Shown: positions 1 through 13,825, counted from the first letter of the stretch. The stretch is 64,000 bases of DNA from Syngnathus acus (GCF_901709675.1 NC_051088.1:22519193-22583192); one strand, 5' to 3'. The notes: generated from the sequence alone by a model not told the origin. Translations and numbers: made by a program.

Positions 1-2235
1 CCTCGTTCTCGTGGGAGCGCTCGCTGTAGAATTTGCTAAAAAAAAAAACTAATGTATTCAATCTGTGCTGTACGTCCAGCAATACGCGATTGGTGGCGTC
101 CTTTATCCAGGCTGTTGACCTTTCGGAGAAGGTTTTCATTGCTTTGAGGGATTTGCTATGGTAAGCTGAGGACTTGACTTGACTCTGGGGGTGATGGAAA
201 GGCAGCTGGTAACTTGAAGACAAACATAACTTCACCTTCTTCCCCTCGCTGTTCTCTGATACACTCACCCACTTGAATGTTGGGCCTTGTTGTCCTCCAC
301 ACACACGCAGACACACTCAAGGACAATTAAAGCGATGACATTCATGCGATAGGCTAGGTTGCATGACTAGCGCCTGACTATTAGGTTACGCGGGTTAAAT
401 TGGGTTTCCATTCTAGTGATTCGAACCATCACATCTTATCATATGTGGAAACTGTTACAAAATGGTCAAACGATTCAAAAGATGTAAATTATCTGAAATT
501 TCTCAATTTGCGTGATGAGGGTGAAGGGCACCCATCAGCTAGCTAGCTAGCTAGCGCTCAAGATGAGCATTGAGTTTCGGACCCGATGTGCACGTCATCA
601 AAAATGAAGTGAGCTAGCATAATGGCCTGGCGGGCAGCTAGCAAGTTGAACCAGCTAAGCTTTTCAATGCTGAACTTGAGTGGTAGAAGCTCCCACAGCA
701 TCATTTGATGACCCCCAATGTTTTGACAGATAATGTTTCCCTGGAAGCATCCGGCTCAAAAACATTCCTTTGGTGGAATCTATAAGACTCCCACGACTTC
801 ACCAACAAAGTAACAGCATATGATGCGTAACTTTCATTTCCTGACATGGATTATGTACGCAGACGCATTTATCAAGCATCTGGACTGCGTTAACGCTCTT
901 TGTTGACCTCCACGACCCCCCCAAGTGAACATTTCTGCTGTTTGGAGTTGAGGCGGACTATCAGTATGTCAGGCCTTAATTGACGCTATCGTGCTGTCCG
1001 TCACAGTCCAATTCTTACTTGACGCAAACATTGGCTAATTATAGCAAAAGCTGAGCTAATCCGCTAGTAGCCCAAAAAGGACTTTGGGAGTGTTACTTCG
1101 CCTTTGGCTGACCTGCTTTGAGGGCGAGGAGGCGTCCGGCCGTTCCACGAGCTTGACCAGATGTCAACCGTATGCTATGGATCTGTGATCAATAGTCCTT
1201 CCCCAGTAGAATTCAAATATGTGCGTGGGTCATGTGTTCCTAATTTAGATGTTTAGAATCTGCTCAAGTCCTTCATCGGCTTCGCAAACGGCCTGCTTGT
1301 ATTTGCACAGGACGAATGAGAAGGCTCCATTTCGACCCAAAAAAATAAAAATGGATGGCTAAGAGAACATCTGCAGCTGGAAACCTCCAAACCTGCGTGG
1401 ATTGTCATTTCGGAAAGCCCGTTCATCAGATGTGATGTCATCAAAGATGTCGTTTTCCTTTTTTTCTGCATAACTTTAAAATGATCTCATGGAAGATAAA
1501 TATACGAGCTGTCAAGACAAAGCTGTTAAAGAGCGACGGAGTCGTTGAATTGGGTGCTTGTCTTCTTACCGCAAATATCTCATGGTAGCCCTTTAATGCC
1601 GTAATCTGGTGGGAGGCTTTAGCGCGGCGCTCAAGTTGGCTCGACATCAGGGGGAATTTGGAGAAGGGCCGAACCCACCCGCTCGACCTCCTCATTGGGG
1701 GTGAGTGAGAGTGAGTAAGCCACCCAAATTTAGGGCGTCTTGTTCGGACAACAGCCAGGGTGAATACCACAGGCATGGCGTAGCATTAGCAAAAACACAT
1801 GTGCTCGTGCGGACAGACGGGCGGACGGATCATTGTGCCAACAGGTTCACAAACAAAAAGCGAGAAGGCATGCCAAGTACGGGAAAGACGGACTTTGTTG
1901 CTTCTGCCTGTGACAAAACGTGCCAAAAGGAACAGCTGTGTAGGAAAGAAGCTAACGGACCAGCTAACGTATCACTTTTCCACCTCAAATAAACTTTTCA
2001 CTCAAGTCAAACACGCTAACATCCACTTCAAGGCTTCACGTCTGCCGGAAATGTGCCCACCCCCCCCTCTCGTCTTTTGGCTGTCCGACGGGTTTTCATT
2101 CTTTTTGGCGCGTGGGGTCGGAAATGAAACTATTTCACTCGCACCTGCTTTCCACTGCTTTGTGTGATCTCAACATGCCAAACTCTCAAACGTTGAGCTT
2201 TTGGAATGGACGACGACATTCTCGACGTTTCAACG
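1..2235. other. Intronic sequence upstream of the first visible znf385a exon
   Basis: No exon is recognised here. The next coding exon (from 2635) starts in the middle of a codon, so this stretch is most likely intron of the znf385a-type gene. I looked for the family's first zinc finger and did not find it. A short GCTA run lies at 539-555. The stretch ends at a DNA-transposon insertion. Confidence 0.5.
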
Positions 2236-2243
2236 CTGTATTT

Positions 2244-2594
2244 CACAGGTGTCAAACTCAAGGCCCGGGGGCCAGATACGGCCTGCCACATCATTTTATA
2301 TGGCCCGCAAAGACAAAATGTGCATCAAATTCATGTCAATGCTAAAACTGCAAATTGTTTTCACTTTTTAAAAAAAGCGATATTGCTAGCAATTTTTATT
2401 ACCATTCATATTTTTTGAAATTTTATTTTATTAGTCTCTGTTTTGAAAAATAGTTATTCATCTCACTAGTTTGTTGTGCAGTCTACACTATATATATAAT
2501 ATGAGACATCCACACATTTTTGGATTTCAATGGCCCTCCGAAGGAAACTATGACTATGAGGCAGCCCGCGACAAAAATAATTTTCACAACCCTG
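2244..2594 (+). mobile_element. hAT-like non-autonomous DNA element (copy A)
   Basis: The element starts CACAGGTGTCAAACTC and ends TTTTCACAACCCTG, so its ends form imperfect terminal inverted repeats. An exact 8-bp direct repeat, CTGTATTT, lies on both sides (2236-2243 and 2595-2602), which is the target-site size of hAT transposons. The interior has the AAGGCCCGGGGGCC block and a GCAGCCCGCGACAAA 3' block. A second, diverged copy lies at about 48900-49180. No transposase frame is present. It ends only 40 bp before the znf385a exon at 2635. Confidence 0.8.
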
Positions 2595-2634
2595 CTGTAT
2601 TTAATGTCAGGTCCAATTTTTTTTTTCTCCGCAG

Positions 2635-5600
2635 ATGAAACGCAGCCTTTGGCAAACGGGCTTGCCCCAGGAGCTCTCCCGCCTCAGAGCGCCTCACCCG
2701 CCTCACCCTTAGAGCCACCCAGTGTACTTCCCAACCTACCCACTCCCGTCCCTCCCCCGAGCTCCACGTCTTCTTCCGGTGCCAACTCCGAGTCGCCCCC
2801 GGTTCCAGCAAGCGGCCCGCCCGGCCCGGAGACGGAGGAGGACAAGGCAAAGAAGCTGCTGTACTGCTCCTTGTGCAAGGTGGCTGTCAATTCCTTGTCC
2901 CAGCTGGAAGCTCACAATAAAGGTGAGTCGCTAGCCATTTGGGTCCACACCTGAGGATGACCTGGTCCAAGGTTCAGAAGGCGTACTGATATTCTACCTG
3001 AGTGTAACTAAGACCTCAGCGTCTTCTCATGTTTCCTTCCAGCCATTCAACAGAAGCAAGCAGATCGGCTTTATTTTCAATTTGAGTCAACGTAGACACG
3101 ATGGTCAATATTTGAGGATTTGCTCTGATCTTGTTTAAAGTGTCTGCTTTGGCGCCAAACACTGGGATAAAACAATTGAAGCTGAAATGGAAGATTTTCT
3201 CTCTTCGTTGGCTTGACGCAGATCCCTGCATTCTTCTGCTTACACCAAAAATGTTTGTTTATGCAAAAGAAAAACAGCGAGCACGTCTCCATGCGGCAAA
3301 ACGTTACTTTTCTCAGCCGCTGCCTGTTTTAATCCTTCTTGCCCTCCGCGTGACCTTTTTTTCCTCCCCTCTTGTCTGCCCATTAGCGCTCGTGTGCTTG
3401 TGTTTATCCTTGGCTTTGCTTTATCTATCTGCAGGCCAAATGTACTGCAAAGGGCCACCATTTTTCTTTTTTTTTTACGTCTGTTGTTTTTATATCCATG
3501 CATTATTAATGGAGGTTACACACCATTTAGCTTTTGCAGCTTTCGTCATTTTCTGTGCATTTTGAGGTGCAATTGTTTTCGCCTTTGTTTGAGTTTGTCG
3601 TAGTTTTCTCTAGGGCAAGCGAGCGACGCACTTGCTACTCGAATCAGGCGTCTGCTGAACCAAATAGAAAAAAAAAAAGAAAAAAAACGACACCGGGTCA
3701 TGAAGGCCAGCCCGCTCCGCTTGAGTCGGAATGTTCTGGAATCAATGAAACAAAACGGCGTACGTTTGCAGACTAAAAATAAAGACAGAAAAAGTGCGTG
3801 AAAGGCTGTCAGGACATTCAGGCAAACACATTGGCCGTGTTGTTATTTGTAGAAATGTGCTTTGCGTGTCGCTCTACACATGTGAGGGCGATCTTACAAA
3901 GACAACAAATCCGCAGCACTATCTGCTTTCTGACCGAAATAGAAGAAAGGCGAGAAGAAAATATTTCTGGCCTTGAGTAGAAGCAGCCTTCGTCCTCCTC
4001 GGTGTATGTCACCCCCGTGACCCCACCCCCCTCCTCGCCTTCCATCATTCTGAAACCTTAACTCTGTTCAAAGGGCTTTGGGAGTGTCAAGACTGAGCCG
4101 GTGGCTTTCCTTCAAGGGTGGGGGGAGGGGGCACGGTAGACGTTGGAGTACGACACCGACATGATCACATGATTGACACTGACACACTTGAACCAGCCGA
4201 CGACACGACACTCCAGTGGCAAACATTTCGCCTCCTTGCGATGTGTTTCGAATTTCATTTGGTCCGTCACGTCCCACCAGCTTGTCTGGTGTGAGCACGA
4301 CTGCCCCAAGACACCCCAAGACTCGCCCCTCCCCTTTGCATTTTACTCCCGAATATCTGCATCCTCATTGCACAGCGATGATCTTCAACACCGATAACTT
4401 ATTCCGAAAAAATATCTGAGCGGGGTCTTTAACTCATTCACAGTTAATTTTTTTGACGTCTATAACCGTCAATGGCACTGAATGAGTTCATGTGTTATTG
4501 TATAATTTGAATTTGGATTACTGTCTTGGTCTATGCCGTTAGATAGATACCTTGTGGAATTGGTCACTACTATAATAGCGTCACTCCATCATTGTTGTTA
4601 TACAAAAACGCAAAGGCCTTCATCCTGACCCCAGACTGCGCTGCAATAATATACCATCAAGGAAAAAAAAGCAACAATGCGGCACATGTGGCGCTAACCT
4701 CCGCTGTCTTCACAAACGGGAACATCAATCGACAATATTGTAATAAAAATGACACATGAATGAGCAGACTGGAGTTGATCTCTCGGAGCTCACCTGCCGC
4801 GCAGCTGTATGACTAGCGGGCCTTTTTTTGCGCTACAGCTGCAGCTCGCTTTATTGGAGAAATACAGCCCATACATTTTTGCTTCATTCAGGCCACTTGA
4901 GAGCATTTCAAAAAAACATTTGTGTCTGCACGCAGGTACCAAACACAAAACTATTTTGGAGGCTCGGAGCGGGCTGGGCCCCATCAAGGCATATCCACGC
5001 CTGGGTCCCAAGCCCAGTGGGGAGCAGGGAGGCGGCCCGGTTGACCCCAACACTCAGGAAAGAACCTTCCACTGTGAGATCTGCAATGTGCGGGTCAATT
5101 CTGAACTGCAGCTCAAACAGGTATGCGGAAGATGGATGATGGATGGATGGATGGATGGATGGATGGATGGATGGATGGATGGATGGATGGATGGATGGAT
5201 GGATGGATGGATGGATGGATGGATGGATGGATGGATGGATGGATGGATGGATGGATGGATGCTCCATCTTCTTCTTCAAAGTCCGCCAGTGTCATCATGT
5301 CAGCTGTCTGTTTGCTGCAGCACATATCAAGTCGGAGGCACCGGGACGGCATGGCGGGCAAGCCCAACCCCCTCCTCGGCCGGCACAAGAAGCACAGGGG
5401 AATTGATCTGACGGTAAGTTCTCATCAAGCTCTCGTTCCACATTTGGACGTTCAGACTTGACAGCGTTAATCTGGAATTTTAGCTAACCCCCCAAAAAGC
5501 CACCTCTGATGTTGGTGGCCTCCAACTAATTGTTGTGTCTGCTCCTCTCGACTCTTAGTCTTCTCTGACGTTCTCCAAGAGTCTGAGCAAAGCGTTAGGG

Positions 5601-5807
5601 GCCGGCCTGCTCCCCAGTCCCTTGGCCGTGGCGGCGGCTATGGCGGCGGCCGCTTCGACGAACCCGCTGGCGCTCCGCGCGGCGGCCTCGGCGCCGCACC
5701 CGCATCACCACCTTCTGCAAGGACCGCCCCTCAGCCACGCCATCTTAAGACCCGCGCCGGGGCCCATCCGCACCACCCACGGACCCATCCTCTTCTCCCC
5801 TTACTGA
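2635..5807 (+). CDS. znf385a: Zinc finger protein 385-type (ZNF385A-like), 3' part, four exons
   Basis: Coding exons are 2635-2922, 4936-5120, 5321-5413 and 5559-5807 (stop TGA 5805-5807), all with GT-AG borders and compatible phases. They give the last 270 residues; the start and first zinc finger lie left of the window. A Pro/Ser-rich linker is followed by matrin/U1-type C2H2 fingers: [20 protein letters not shown], and [18 protein letters not shown] running into [10 protein letters not shown]. The C-terminus is Ala-rich and ends [15 protein letters not shown], the hallmark tail of ZNF385A/C. Family members are nuclear proteins that bind double-stranded RNA or DNA; mammalian ZNF385A (HZF) modulates p53 target choice and mRNA transport. 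Linkage to tac3 and b4galnt1 favours znf385a over znf385c, but protein identity alone does not decide it. Confidence 0.88.
5131..5261 (+). repeat. (GGAT)n microsatellite filling a znf385a intron
   Basis: About 32 near-perfect tetranucleotide units. The tract starts about 10 bp after the splice donor at 5121 and makes up roughly two thirds of the 200-bp intron 5121-5320. Read through, it would encode (MDGW)n. Confidence 0.97.
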
Positions 5808-8170
5808 CTCGGGCCTGATCGGGATCAGCCACTCCAAAAGCACACTGTGAAGACGCAGACAGCAACTGATCCAAACTTTGAACTGAGAAAAAAAAAAAAG
5901 AAAAGAGGGCGGAGCAGTCTCTCATATTTCCCTTTACCTGAAATTCTTCCTCCATTTCTGAGACTTCTGCGAGACCTGCAGATGGAATGGTCAGAGATGA
6001 TTATTCATAAGGGGTTGAAGTTCCTGGCACATCCTGACCGACTCTCCTGGCAGTCCCAAATAGCTACAAAAAAGAAACGCATATCAAAACCACGTGTCAC
6101 TGCACCGTGTTGTTTCTTTCCTGTCATCATGACAAAATGTGCTCTTCTCATCCTATGCACTTCCAAAAAAAACATTTGGTTTTTGGTAGCTTTGCTGTGA
6201 TAGTCCACTTTTTTTTTTTGTGCCGGGGTGTTTGCTAGTAATAATGCACACGCAAGTCGTAAAAGCAACAAGAGATAATGTCGCTCACAGAGAAGCTCGA
6301 GTGAGAAAAGTCTTAGCGCAGGTTGTCGGATTGGACGAATCTGCATTTCCAAAATAGATGGTATCAACAAAAACATTTCCACAGAAACCAGAGCAGGCTG
6401 GGACGTAGAAATCTCCAAATTGGAACATAATCCGATAACTTCAAAATTGTTCACTTTTAAATAAACAACATAGTATTCACGATTTACAAAAAGTTGGGAT
6501 TTTGGAGGGCATTTTTGTTTCATCCTGCAATTTCACCTAATTTCTTTATAAAAACATTCCTTAATGGCACACAAGTAAAGAAGGTGCCTGACAGTGACGA
6601 GTTAGAGCCAACAACCGGTCGGCCGAAAGGTTACACTGCCACCTACTGGCGCTTGCTTTGTACTGCAGGAATTTTGTCAGCGGGGTGGCAATCGGGCCAG
6701 CTACATGCTAGTCGCATATTAGCATCTGTTTGGGAAAGTCAAAGTATGCACTGAAATGGCAACTGCTGTATTTCCATGTTCTCTTGGAGAGAGCTTCGTC
6801 TCATCAAGCCGTGGGTGCTGAGGTTGCAACACCAACTTGTTACATTTGGGTCTGGCAAAGTCTGGCTTTTTTCCCCAAGCCTGCTCCTTCATCTTCCACC
6901 TCACCAAGCCTTCCTTTCATGGAGCAAACACATGAAAATCCAAAACCTGAGAGAAAGAAGGAGCGATCGGATAGAAGCCAAATACATGACTAGAGCAATG
7001 AGCGACAATTGGACCAGAACCGCAGTGAGGTCACACGCAAGTTTTGTTTTCTTCCAAAAAGCCATGAAATGCACCGTGATTTGTTTTCCTCTGCATGGTG
7101 AGCTCTTTATTGAGTTCACACAGTTCACTTTGACATCAGAGCACCAAAAACAAAGAGAAGAAACACGATGATGACATTTTGGAAAGAGGGAGGGGAGCAG
7201 CGATTGCCGCAACTGAGCTCCGGACATGTTCACTGTGCCGCCTTTCATTGAGAAGCAATGAATTCTAATGTTTTAGTCTTTTTGTCTGAATAATGCAAAG
7301 CCACGAGCATTTTGTTGTTGTTGTTGTTTAGCTTTGTGACATGTCATTCAGAGTCGTACATGTCAACCAGGAGCACGCCGATAGATTTTTTTCTTCCATG
7401 AGGGTGGTGAACCTTCCCCGGGCTTCCTAAACTGGACTACAAAGATGGAATTGGGTTAATATTAAAGAACTTTTTTTTTTTTTTTTGCTTAACTAATGTC
7501 TGCTTTGGGAACAGGGTATAACGCCAGAAGTCTTGCGACAAAAAGCTATCGACTCGCAAAACTGGCAGAATGGTTTTCTAGTTAGTTGTGCTGTTTTAAA
7601 ACGGGAAGATGATCCACCTCGTCGTCAGTGTCTGAGTTTTCTTCCAGGGGTACGTGCTCTCCTTCTGTTCCTGTGTGCGTTGAGACCTTCTCGCTCTCTT
7701 CCGGAGTTCAAAAGGTCATATTTGGAAGCCGCGCCGTCGTCGCATGATCCAGTGCTCCACAAACGAAGCAATCATCACGGCTCATGTTTGATATTCACAA
7801 AATGCTCAAAATCACGTTGGATTCTTATTTGGAGAGCAGATGTTAGCTGTTTTTGGGCTACTAGCCTTAGCCTTATGCTGCCCTCCATCTCTCCTGCACG
7901 GGGAGGGGCAGAGAAAAAGAGACAGAGAGGCCATGCTGTAATTTTGTCTTGCCAATAAAGTTATTTTTGAATTTCACTGTCGGATGGACAAAGACTTTCT
8001 TTGTATGATGAACTGTAGCAATACCTGATTCCTTCCGGCTACTCTTGTTTATTGCAATAAGATGAACTTGAATCATATGCGTGTATGTGAGTCAGTCATT
8101 ATCCATGTAATTTAAAAAAGATGGAAAATAATGTCGCTATAAAAAGAAAAGCAAATGTCAATAAATCATT
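5808..8170 (+). other. Probable znf385a 3' UTR and downstream sequence
   Basis: No coding region is supported. AATAAA polyadenylation signals occur at 7954-7959 (followed by a T-rich stretch) and at 8160-8165. Either could end the znf385a transcript, giving a 3' UTR of about 2.2-2.4 kb. The assignment is inferred from position. Confidence 0.45.
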
Positions 8171-9269
8171 ACAAAAACAAGCGGAGGGTTTTTGTGTGGG
8201 GGATTTTTCTGTTGAATTCTGACTGCGGACAGAAACAGACGTTGTGTTGTCCAGTCTGATGAGAGAAAGCTTTCATGCTCTTTTTTCTTCTTTTTTTCTC
8301 TCCAAGCATTCCTGACATTTATCCGGCTTTCAAACAATACGCGGTGCGGCCGATAGATGGCAGTACGCTACCGACTGTGCCACTCGTTCTGCGTCTCAGG
8401 CCTCCAGACAAATTGCATCATTATTTGGGATTATCAAGAAGATTCCACCCCAACGCTCATCCACCCTTTTCAGTGGAAGTCAACTCAAAAAAGATTTCTC
8501 CTCAGATGTTTAATATGTTCTAAGCACAGTGATGATTCCTCTTGGCTTTATGGAAAATCAATTAAGCAGAAAATTCCCCCCGATTTCATCCGTCCCTGAA
8601 AATGACATCACAGTTGCTCGGGGCTCAAGTAAGGACCGCCCCCGCTACCTCCCTCCCTCCCTGTCAGCTATATTTTTTCATCCACTGACAGTGGGTGACA
8701 AACAAAATGCGCAGAAAGCAATCTATCTTTTAATAGCATAATCAAAGAGTGAAGAAGGTGAAATTGGTTTCCTCTTTGAAAGACTAAATTGAGACTTCAG
8801 TTGTCACGATGTCACCAAAATTGCAATGTGAGAAGTCTTTGTGCTCTGATGAGTCTCCTTCTGGTGGTGTAAACATCTCAAATCACAAATCAATCTGCCG
8901 CTTGAGGCTACTTCCATCGGGAAGATGAGCCACGCAATCCGTTCTTACAAAGCTCAAATCATCTCGAGCTGGCAAGAGAAAATTATTTGAAAAAAAAATG
9001 TGAGAATATCAAATGAAATGCTGGAGAAGCTTAACTTGGCTTACGCAAATTTGTGCTAGCCAACATGCTAATGGGTTCCCCAACTGCTTTCAATCTATGC
9101 GCAGAGTTCCTCAGATCTTGAACTTGAAATAGAAGCAAGCCAATATTTTGTCAACTCTTTTCATTTGGGCGAGCAGCACTTCATCATAAGAGCCGAACAT
9201 TTAAAAAGCCTCTTCCAAGTGCAATCCATTCAAACATCGGAGCACAAATTGCTCTCAACATAGCGCCCG

Positions 9270-9377
9270 CCATTTTCTTGCCTTCTAGGAAACATTGATT
9301 ACATTCGCTTTCGCCGCTGCCGGCCATTTTCTTGCCTTCTAGGAAACATTGATTACATTCGCTTTTGCCGCCGCCGA
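9270..9377 (+). repeat. Tandem duplication, about 54-bp unit
   Basis: Two nearly identical copies (about 9270-9323 and 9324-9377) share GCCATTTTCTTGCCTTCTAG and a GATTACATTCGCTTT block, with a few substitutions in the GCCGCTGCC part. Confidence 0.9.
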
Positions 9378-11249
9378 CGCCGGCTTCATTGCCTGTGTCG
9401 CACGCAAGGCCAATTGGCCTTGACCACCCACTCCAACCAGCATCAAGGCCCGTTCGCTCACGATTGCACTTCTTCCATCCAGCTGCTGCCATGCCAACAA
9501 GTTAAGTGCCCGCCTTCTGTCATCGGGCTCCACAAACCACTGACACATTTCAAACATTTCTTGGATGTGCTCTCAAGGTTTTTCAGAGAAAACCTCAAGT
9601 TTTGCCATGCTGAGATAACCAGCTTCATATTTTGTGCAACCCTCAACTGGGATGTTTGTTTTTGTTGTGAGAATGGTTGCGACTTAAGTTCCATCTTTAA
9701 GAGGCCATCTTATTGTTGCCTTCAGTTGATTCTACAGAGAAGCATGTGTCCATCAATATTTAATGAAACCTCCATCCATCCGTCTGTCCATCCGTCCGCC
9801 AGACTTGTTCTGTTAGATTGAACTGAACATTGGGCCTTTCATTCTGTCAATTGCGCGCGACGTTATTCTGCCCTTTCACAATTTCAAAAGCTATTTTCCT
9901 GACCGAATAGTTTTTTTCGCGACACACTTTGCTACCTTGACATCTGACCGACATGGAAGCAAAAGTTGTTTACTCGCACGGCGAGGTCACATCGTAGAAA
10001 AAGATAGAATTATTCTTAGAATTAATTAGAATTAATAAAGAGGTAGAATTATTATATTGGAATTATCCATCCATTTTCTGAGCCGACCTTCACCATGATC
10101 ATCATGAGAGGTTCACACAGCTGGATTGGAGTCCACCTTTGGGAACTTCACTTTGTTTGGTCATCATTTGGATCGAAAAGCACCAAGTCAAAGGTAGGCA
10201 AGATTGTATTCATTGCAACTGTCTGCGCTGTGCTAAATATTGGATGGAGGCGGGCCGAAGACCTCCAGCGTGTGGGACGTAGCCGTCAATCAAGAGAAAG
10301 TCAAATTGTCTCCAAATGGAATCTGAAGAGGTCGCTCGACTACGGTACTTCTCTCTAAGTGGATATCAGCGCCTGGAGAAAACCAAATGTTCCTTGGTGT
10401 GCCTCGCTAAACTTTTGTGTGTGAAGACCGTCATAAACGGCAATGCAAGAAGATGATTGTGGGCAATCAGAAAAAGTCATGAATGAATGTTGTGCTTTGA
10501 GCTCTTCAAAGAAGTCCAGACATGTTGAAATAACAACGGTCGGGCTGTGAACGACACACATCGAGCAAGCACACCCAAAAAGAAAAAGCATTTGCAAAGA
10601 AAGCAGAGAAAGCTAAAGTAGCTTAGCAAGATGACGAAAAGAACATCCAGTGATGACTTTTAAGCACATTTAGAAGTCAGCTAAAGAAAAAAGTAGCTTT
10701 GGAAAATTGAACAATTTGTAACCGACTTGCAGTAGCCCGAATTTGGGTCTGCTAGACATTAATGAAGTCAAGTTTGTTTTGGTTTGGCTGAAGGGAATTT
10801 GGGTTCATCTCGTTAATTTGCTTTTGGCGGTGACACCACACGTCAATCGATCTGCTGTCATCTGGGGACATTGCTAAATATAGCCAGCCGTGTGTCATCT
10901 GCAGAGCCATGATTGGCATTTGGAAGCATTTGCCCCAAAATGGGAAATGAAAAGTAAAAAACCTGTTTCTTCAGGTGAAAGAACGGGACATCTTGTAATC
11001 AGCACAATGCTGCATAATGATTATGCAAAGAAAACAGAGAGAAAAAAAAGAGAGGTTGATGTTTTAATGGAGGAAGCGCGTAAACTGTTCACATTAAGAA
11101 TTAAAATATACAATATGAAAAAAAAGGGAAGTCGGAACTTTCCTGAGAAGGCTGCTGCCCCCGCGACATATCCCAAGAAAACTGATTTTTTTTTCTTCAT
11201 TAAACACAACCTTATTCAAGATAAATACTAAAGATAAACCTAACCACTA

Positions 11250-11322
11250 AAATAAATAAATAATATTAATGATAATAACAATGATAATAATAATGATGAT
11301 GATAATAATAATAATAATAATA
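11250..11322 (+). repeat. AAT/GAT-rich simple repeat
   Basis: An impure run of ATA, ATGATA and AATA units ending in a pure (ATA)n stretch just before 11322. Confidence 0.85.
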
Positions 11323-12118
11323 TCCTTATGAATATGACCATGCAGATTGTGCACCAACAATATTGTTTGATTATTGAATTTTTTTTTTTTCCAATGCCAC
11401 GGTTCATTTCCTTTTACAATGTTGTGGCCGACGGATCCATGACGTCATGGCAACCGCCAGTCCAGTCAGCGTGTGTGTTTGTTTTGCATCTATGACCACA
11501 GTGCACAAAACCATTGTGAATCATGCCTCACTGTCAAGTCAAAATTGCTTCAACTCACAACCACTAATGCCTCCTGGTGTAGCGAAGCACAAAAAGGATT
11601 GCAATCAGTACAAGTCGTGATAGAGCCCAATACGCTGACAGCTAAATGAGATTCAGCCAGCATTTGTTTCATTATGTGTCTTTTTGGGAAGCCTGTTGCT
11701 TATTGATGGAGTGCAAGCCAGAGCGGACCAATCCCGCATGTCCAAACAGGTAGGCGCGACCCCCGAGGCCCACGACAGCAGATGAGTAGTGAAATTGAAC
11801 AGAGCGCTTGCTTTGGGCTCTGATAAATATGCCAACGTGAACAAATGATAGGTTTGGACACGTAATCAACACAACGGCAGAGGAATCTTCAGAGGCACCG
11901 GCAGAACGGGAGCTGGGTCACCAAATAATATTAGCTTGGACACTGCAACTAAAATAGATCAACTCAGAGATTCCAAACGTCGCGATCATCAAGTGTCACT
12001 ATATTAATGTCGTTTTCCCAACAATTTTTTGCTTTGACTTGCAAGCAAAAATTTCAATTTAGATACGAGCTTCACTTCACAACACGCAGCACTTTCAACA
12101 ATTCTTCCAAACAGCAGC

Positions 12119-12345
12119 TTCTTCTCCAATGCAAAAGTAAAGTGTGAAATATAAAATAACAAAATAATACAAATAAAATAAAAAGAATCAAATTAAAATT
12201 AAAATAATTGAAAAACATTAACAAAATTTCTTCTCCTTCTCCAATGCAAAGGTAGTGTGAAATATAAAATAACAAAATAATACAAATAAAATAAAAATAA
12301 TAAAATTGAAATAAAAAAAATTTGAAAAAGAAATTAACAAAAAAT
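12119..12345 (+). repeat. Imperfect tandem duplication, about 115-bp unit
   Basis: The block CTTCTCCAATGCAAA, then GTGTGAAATATAAAATAACA and an A-rich tail, occurs at about 12119 and again at about 12235. Both copies are AT-rich and have no coding content. Confidence 0.85.
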
Positions 12346-13364
12346 AATAAAATAACTCATATTTATGAGATCTAACATATAAACAATAGGTACTGTCGGT
12401 TTGCTAAACATGAAACAAAGCATGTGTCAAAACAAGCACATTTATATATCGCATTGACAGTTGAAGACAAACGGTGGAGCAACACTTGTAAACAGACAAT
12501 TTAACAATACTCACAGGCATAGATTATTTTTCCTATACGCAAAACACCAAATATATATTTCTTACTGCATCTTACTGAGAGTGTGTGGTATACGCATGCC
12601 ACCACATGCACACCAAAAGGGTCTCAATGAATGAATCAACGGTTTAATTCCCAACATTCTATTTCACCATGTTCCGAGTGTGTTTCTATGAAACACAATA
12701 TCATAGAATGCTGTTTTTCATACCAAAACACACATTGCAACATTTTTTTTTTTAGGGGGTGGGGCTGCAGCAGATTAATGGCAAGTCCATTCCCCCCATT
12801 TCAGTGACAGGCAGGACAAATGATGGCAGAGGGTGCAATTCACCTGCGTTTCCACCTGTTGGCATTCATCCGACCAAATAAGTCACGACTTCCTGCGGCC
12901 GTGTCTGTCCGCTGCTTGGAAATGAGGTCCAGATTAGAAAATACGCCTCACAGGCGTAAACCCGCTGGAACTTTTTGCCGTGATTGGTCTTCATGTCATC
13001 TATACTGTAAAAGGTTCTCTTCCCATGTGACTTCCTAAACACAGAGTGAGTCACACGTGTCTTCTCCAAAAGGTTCCAGAAGGATGGATGCAACGTGAAG
13101 GAAGCTATGCCACCTTTAATTGAATCAGACAAATCACGTCGTTGCGTAAGATTCTGTTGTGTGACCCGTCCTCAGATGTCACCGCTTCCTTTTTTCTGAA
13201 ACATTTGGCGATCTGCAATCAAACATCATCACCCTTCATTATGATTGGTCTTCATCAAAATGGAGCAGTGAAAAGTATAATGCTGTCTTGGACTTTTAAA
13301 CTCTGCATATCTAGCACAGTCAGGGTCAATTTATGCTTTAAAACCAGTCGGAATCTTTTTATTA

Positions 13365-13432
13365 TTTATTCCTTTATTATTTACTTTTTTATTGTTATTT
13401 TTATTATCTTTTTATTATTTTTATTATTCACT
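13365..13432 (+). repeat. TTA/TTTA-rich low-complexity tract
   Basis: Repeated TTTATTA, TTTTTATTG and TTATT units, with no coding potential. Confidence 0.8.
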
Positions 13433-13803
13433 TAAATATTCATCAATAAAAGAAGTGGAATCATAAATATGAGATTCAAAGCTTATTATTTCAAAACACT
13501 AATCAAGTGGTGAGGATTTTACCGGCCGCCCATTGCGTCCAAACATTGATTTATGATAGACAAATGCTTGTAATGAGCAGGACATCATGCTGACAGATAG
13601 CCATCTCATTATGGAAGTCATAGCAGGTTGCCAATGAATTATGATGCGTGTCATCAGCAGATAGTCAAGTCTAACCAGTTTATAATGTCTCACAATCGTG
13701 TTCCTCCAGCTATCTTATCGTCCTTTATCATCCTTTTCCGCCATGACGTCCTCCGGCTGGCTCGGACTTGCTTCAGGAGTAGTGTGGAAATAAAGATCAT
13801 GCC

Positions 13804-13825
13804 TGTGTGTGTGTGTGTGTGTGTG
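13804..13825 (+). repeat. (GT)n dinucleotide microsatellite
   Basis: About eleven GT units, continuing imperfectly into GTGCGTGTC. Confidence 0.95.

Noticed and set aside
5131-5261. CRISPR-like array
   Set aside because: Perfect tetranucleotide repeat with no spacers, in a eukaryotic intron.
4809-5411. A 200-codon frame with (MDGW)n repeats
   Set aside because: It reads from a real znf385a exon through an intronic GGAT microsatellite and ends out of frame with the next exon.
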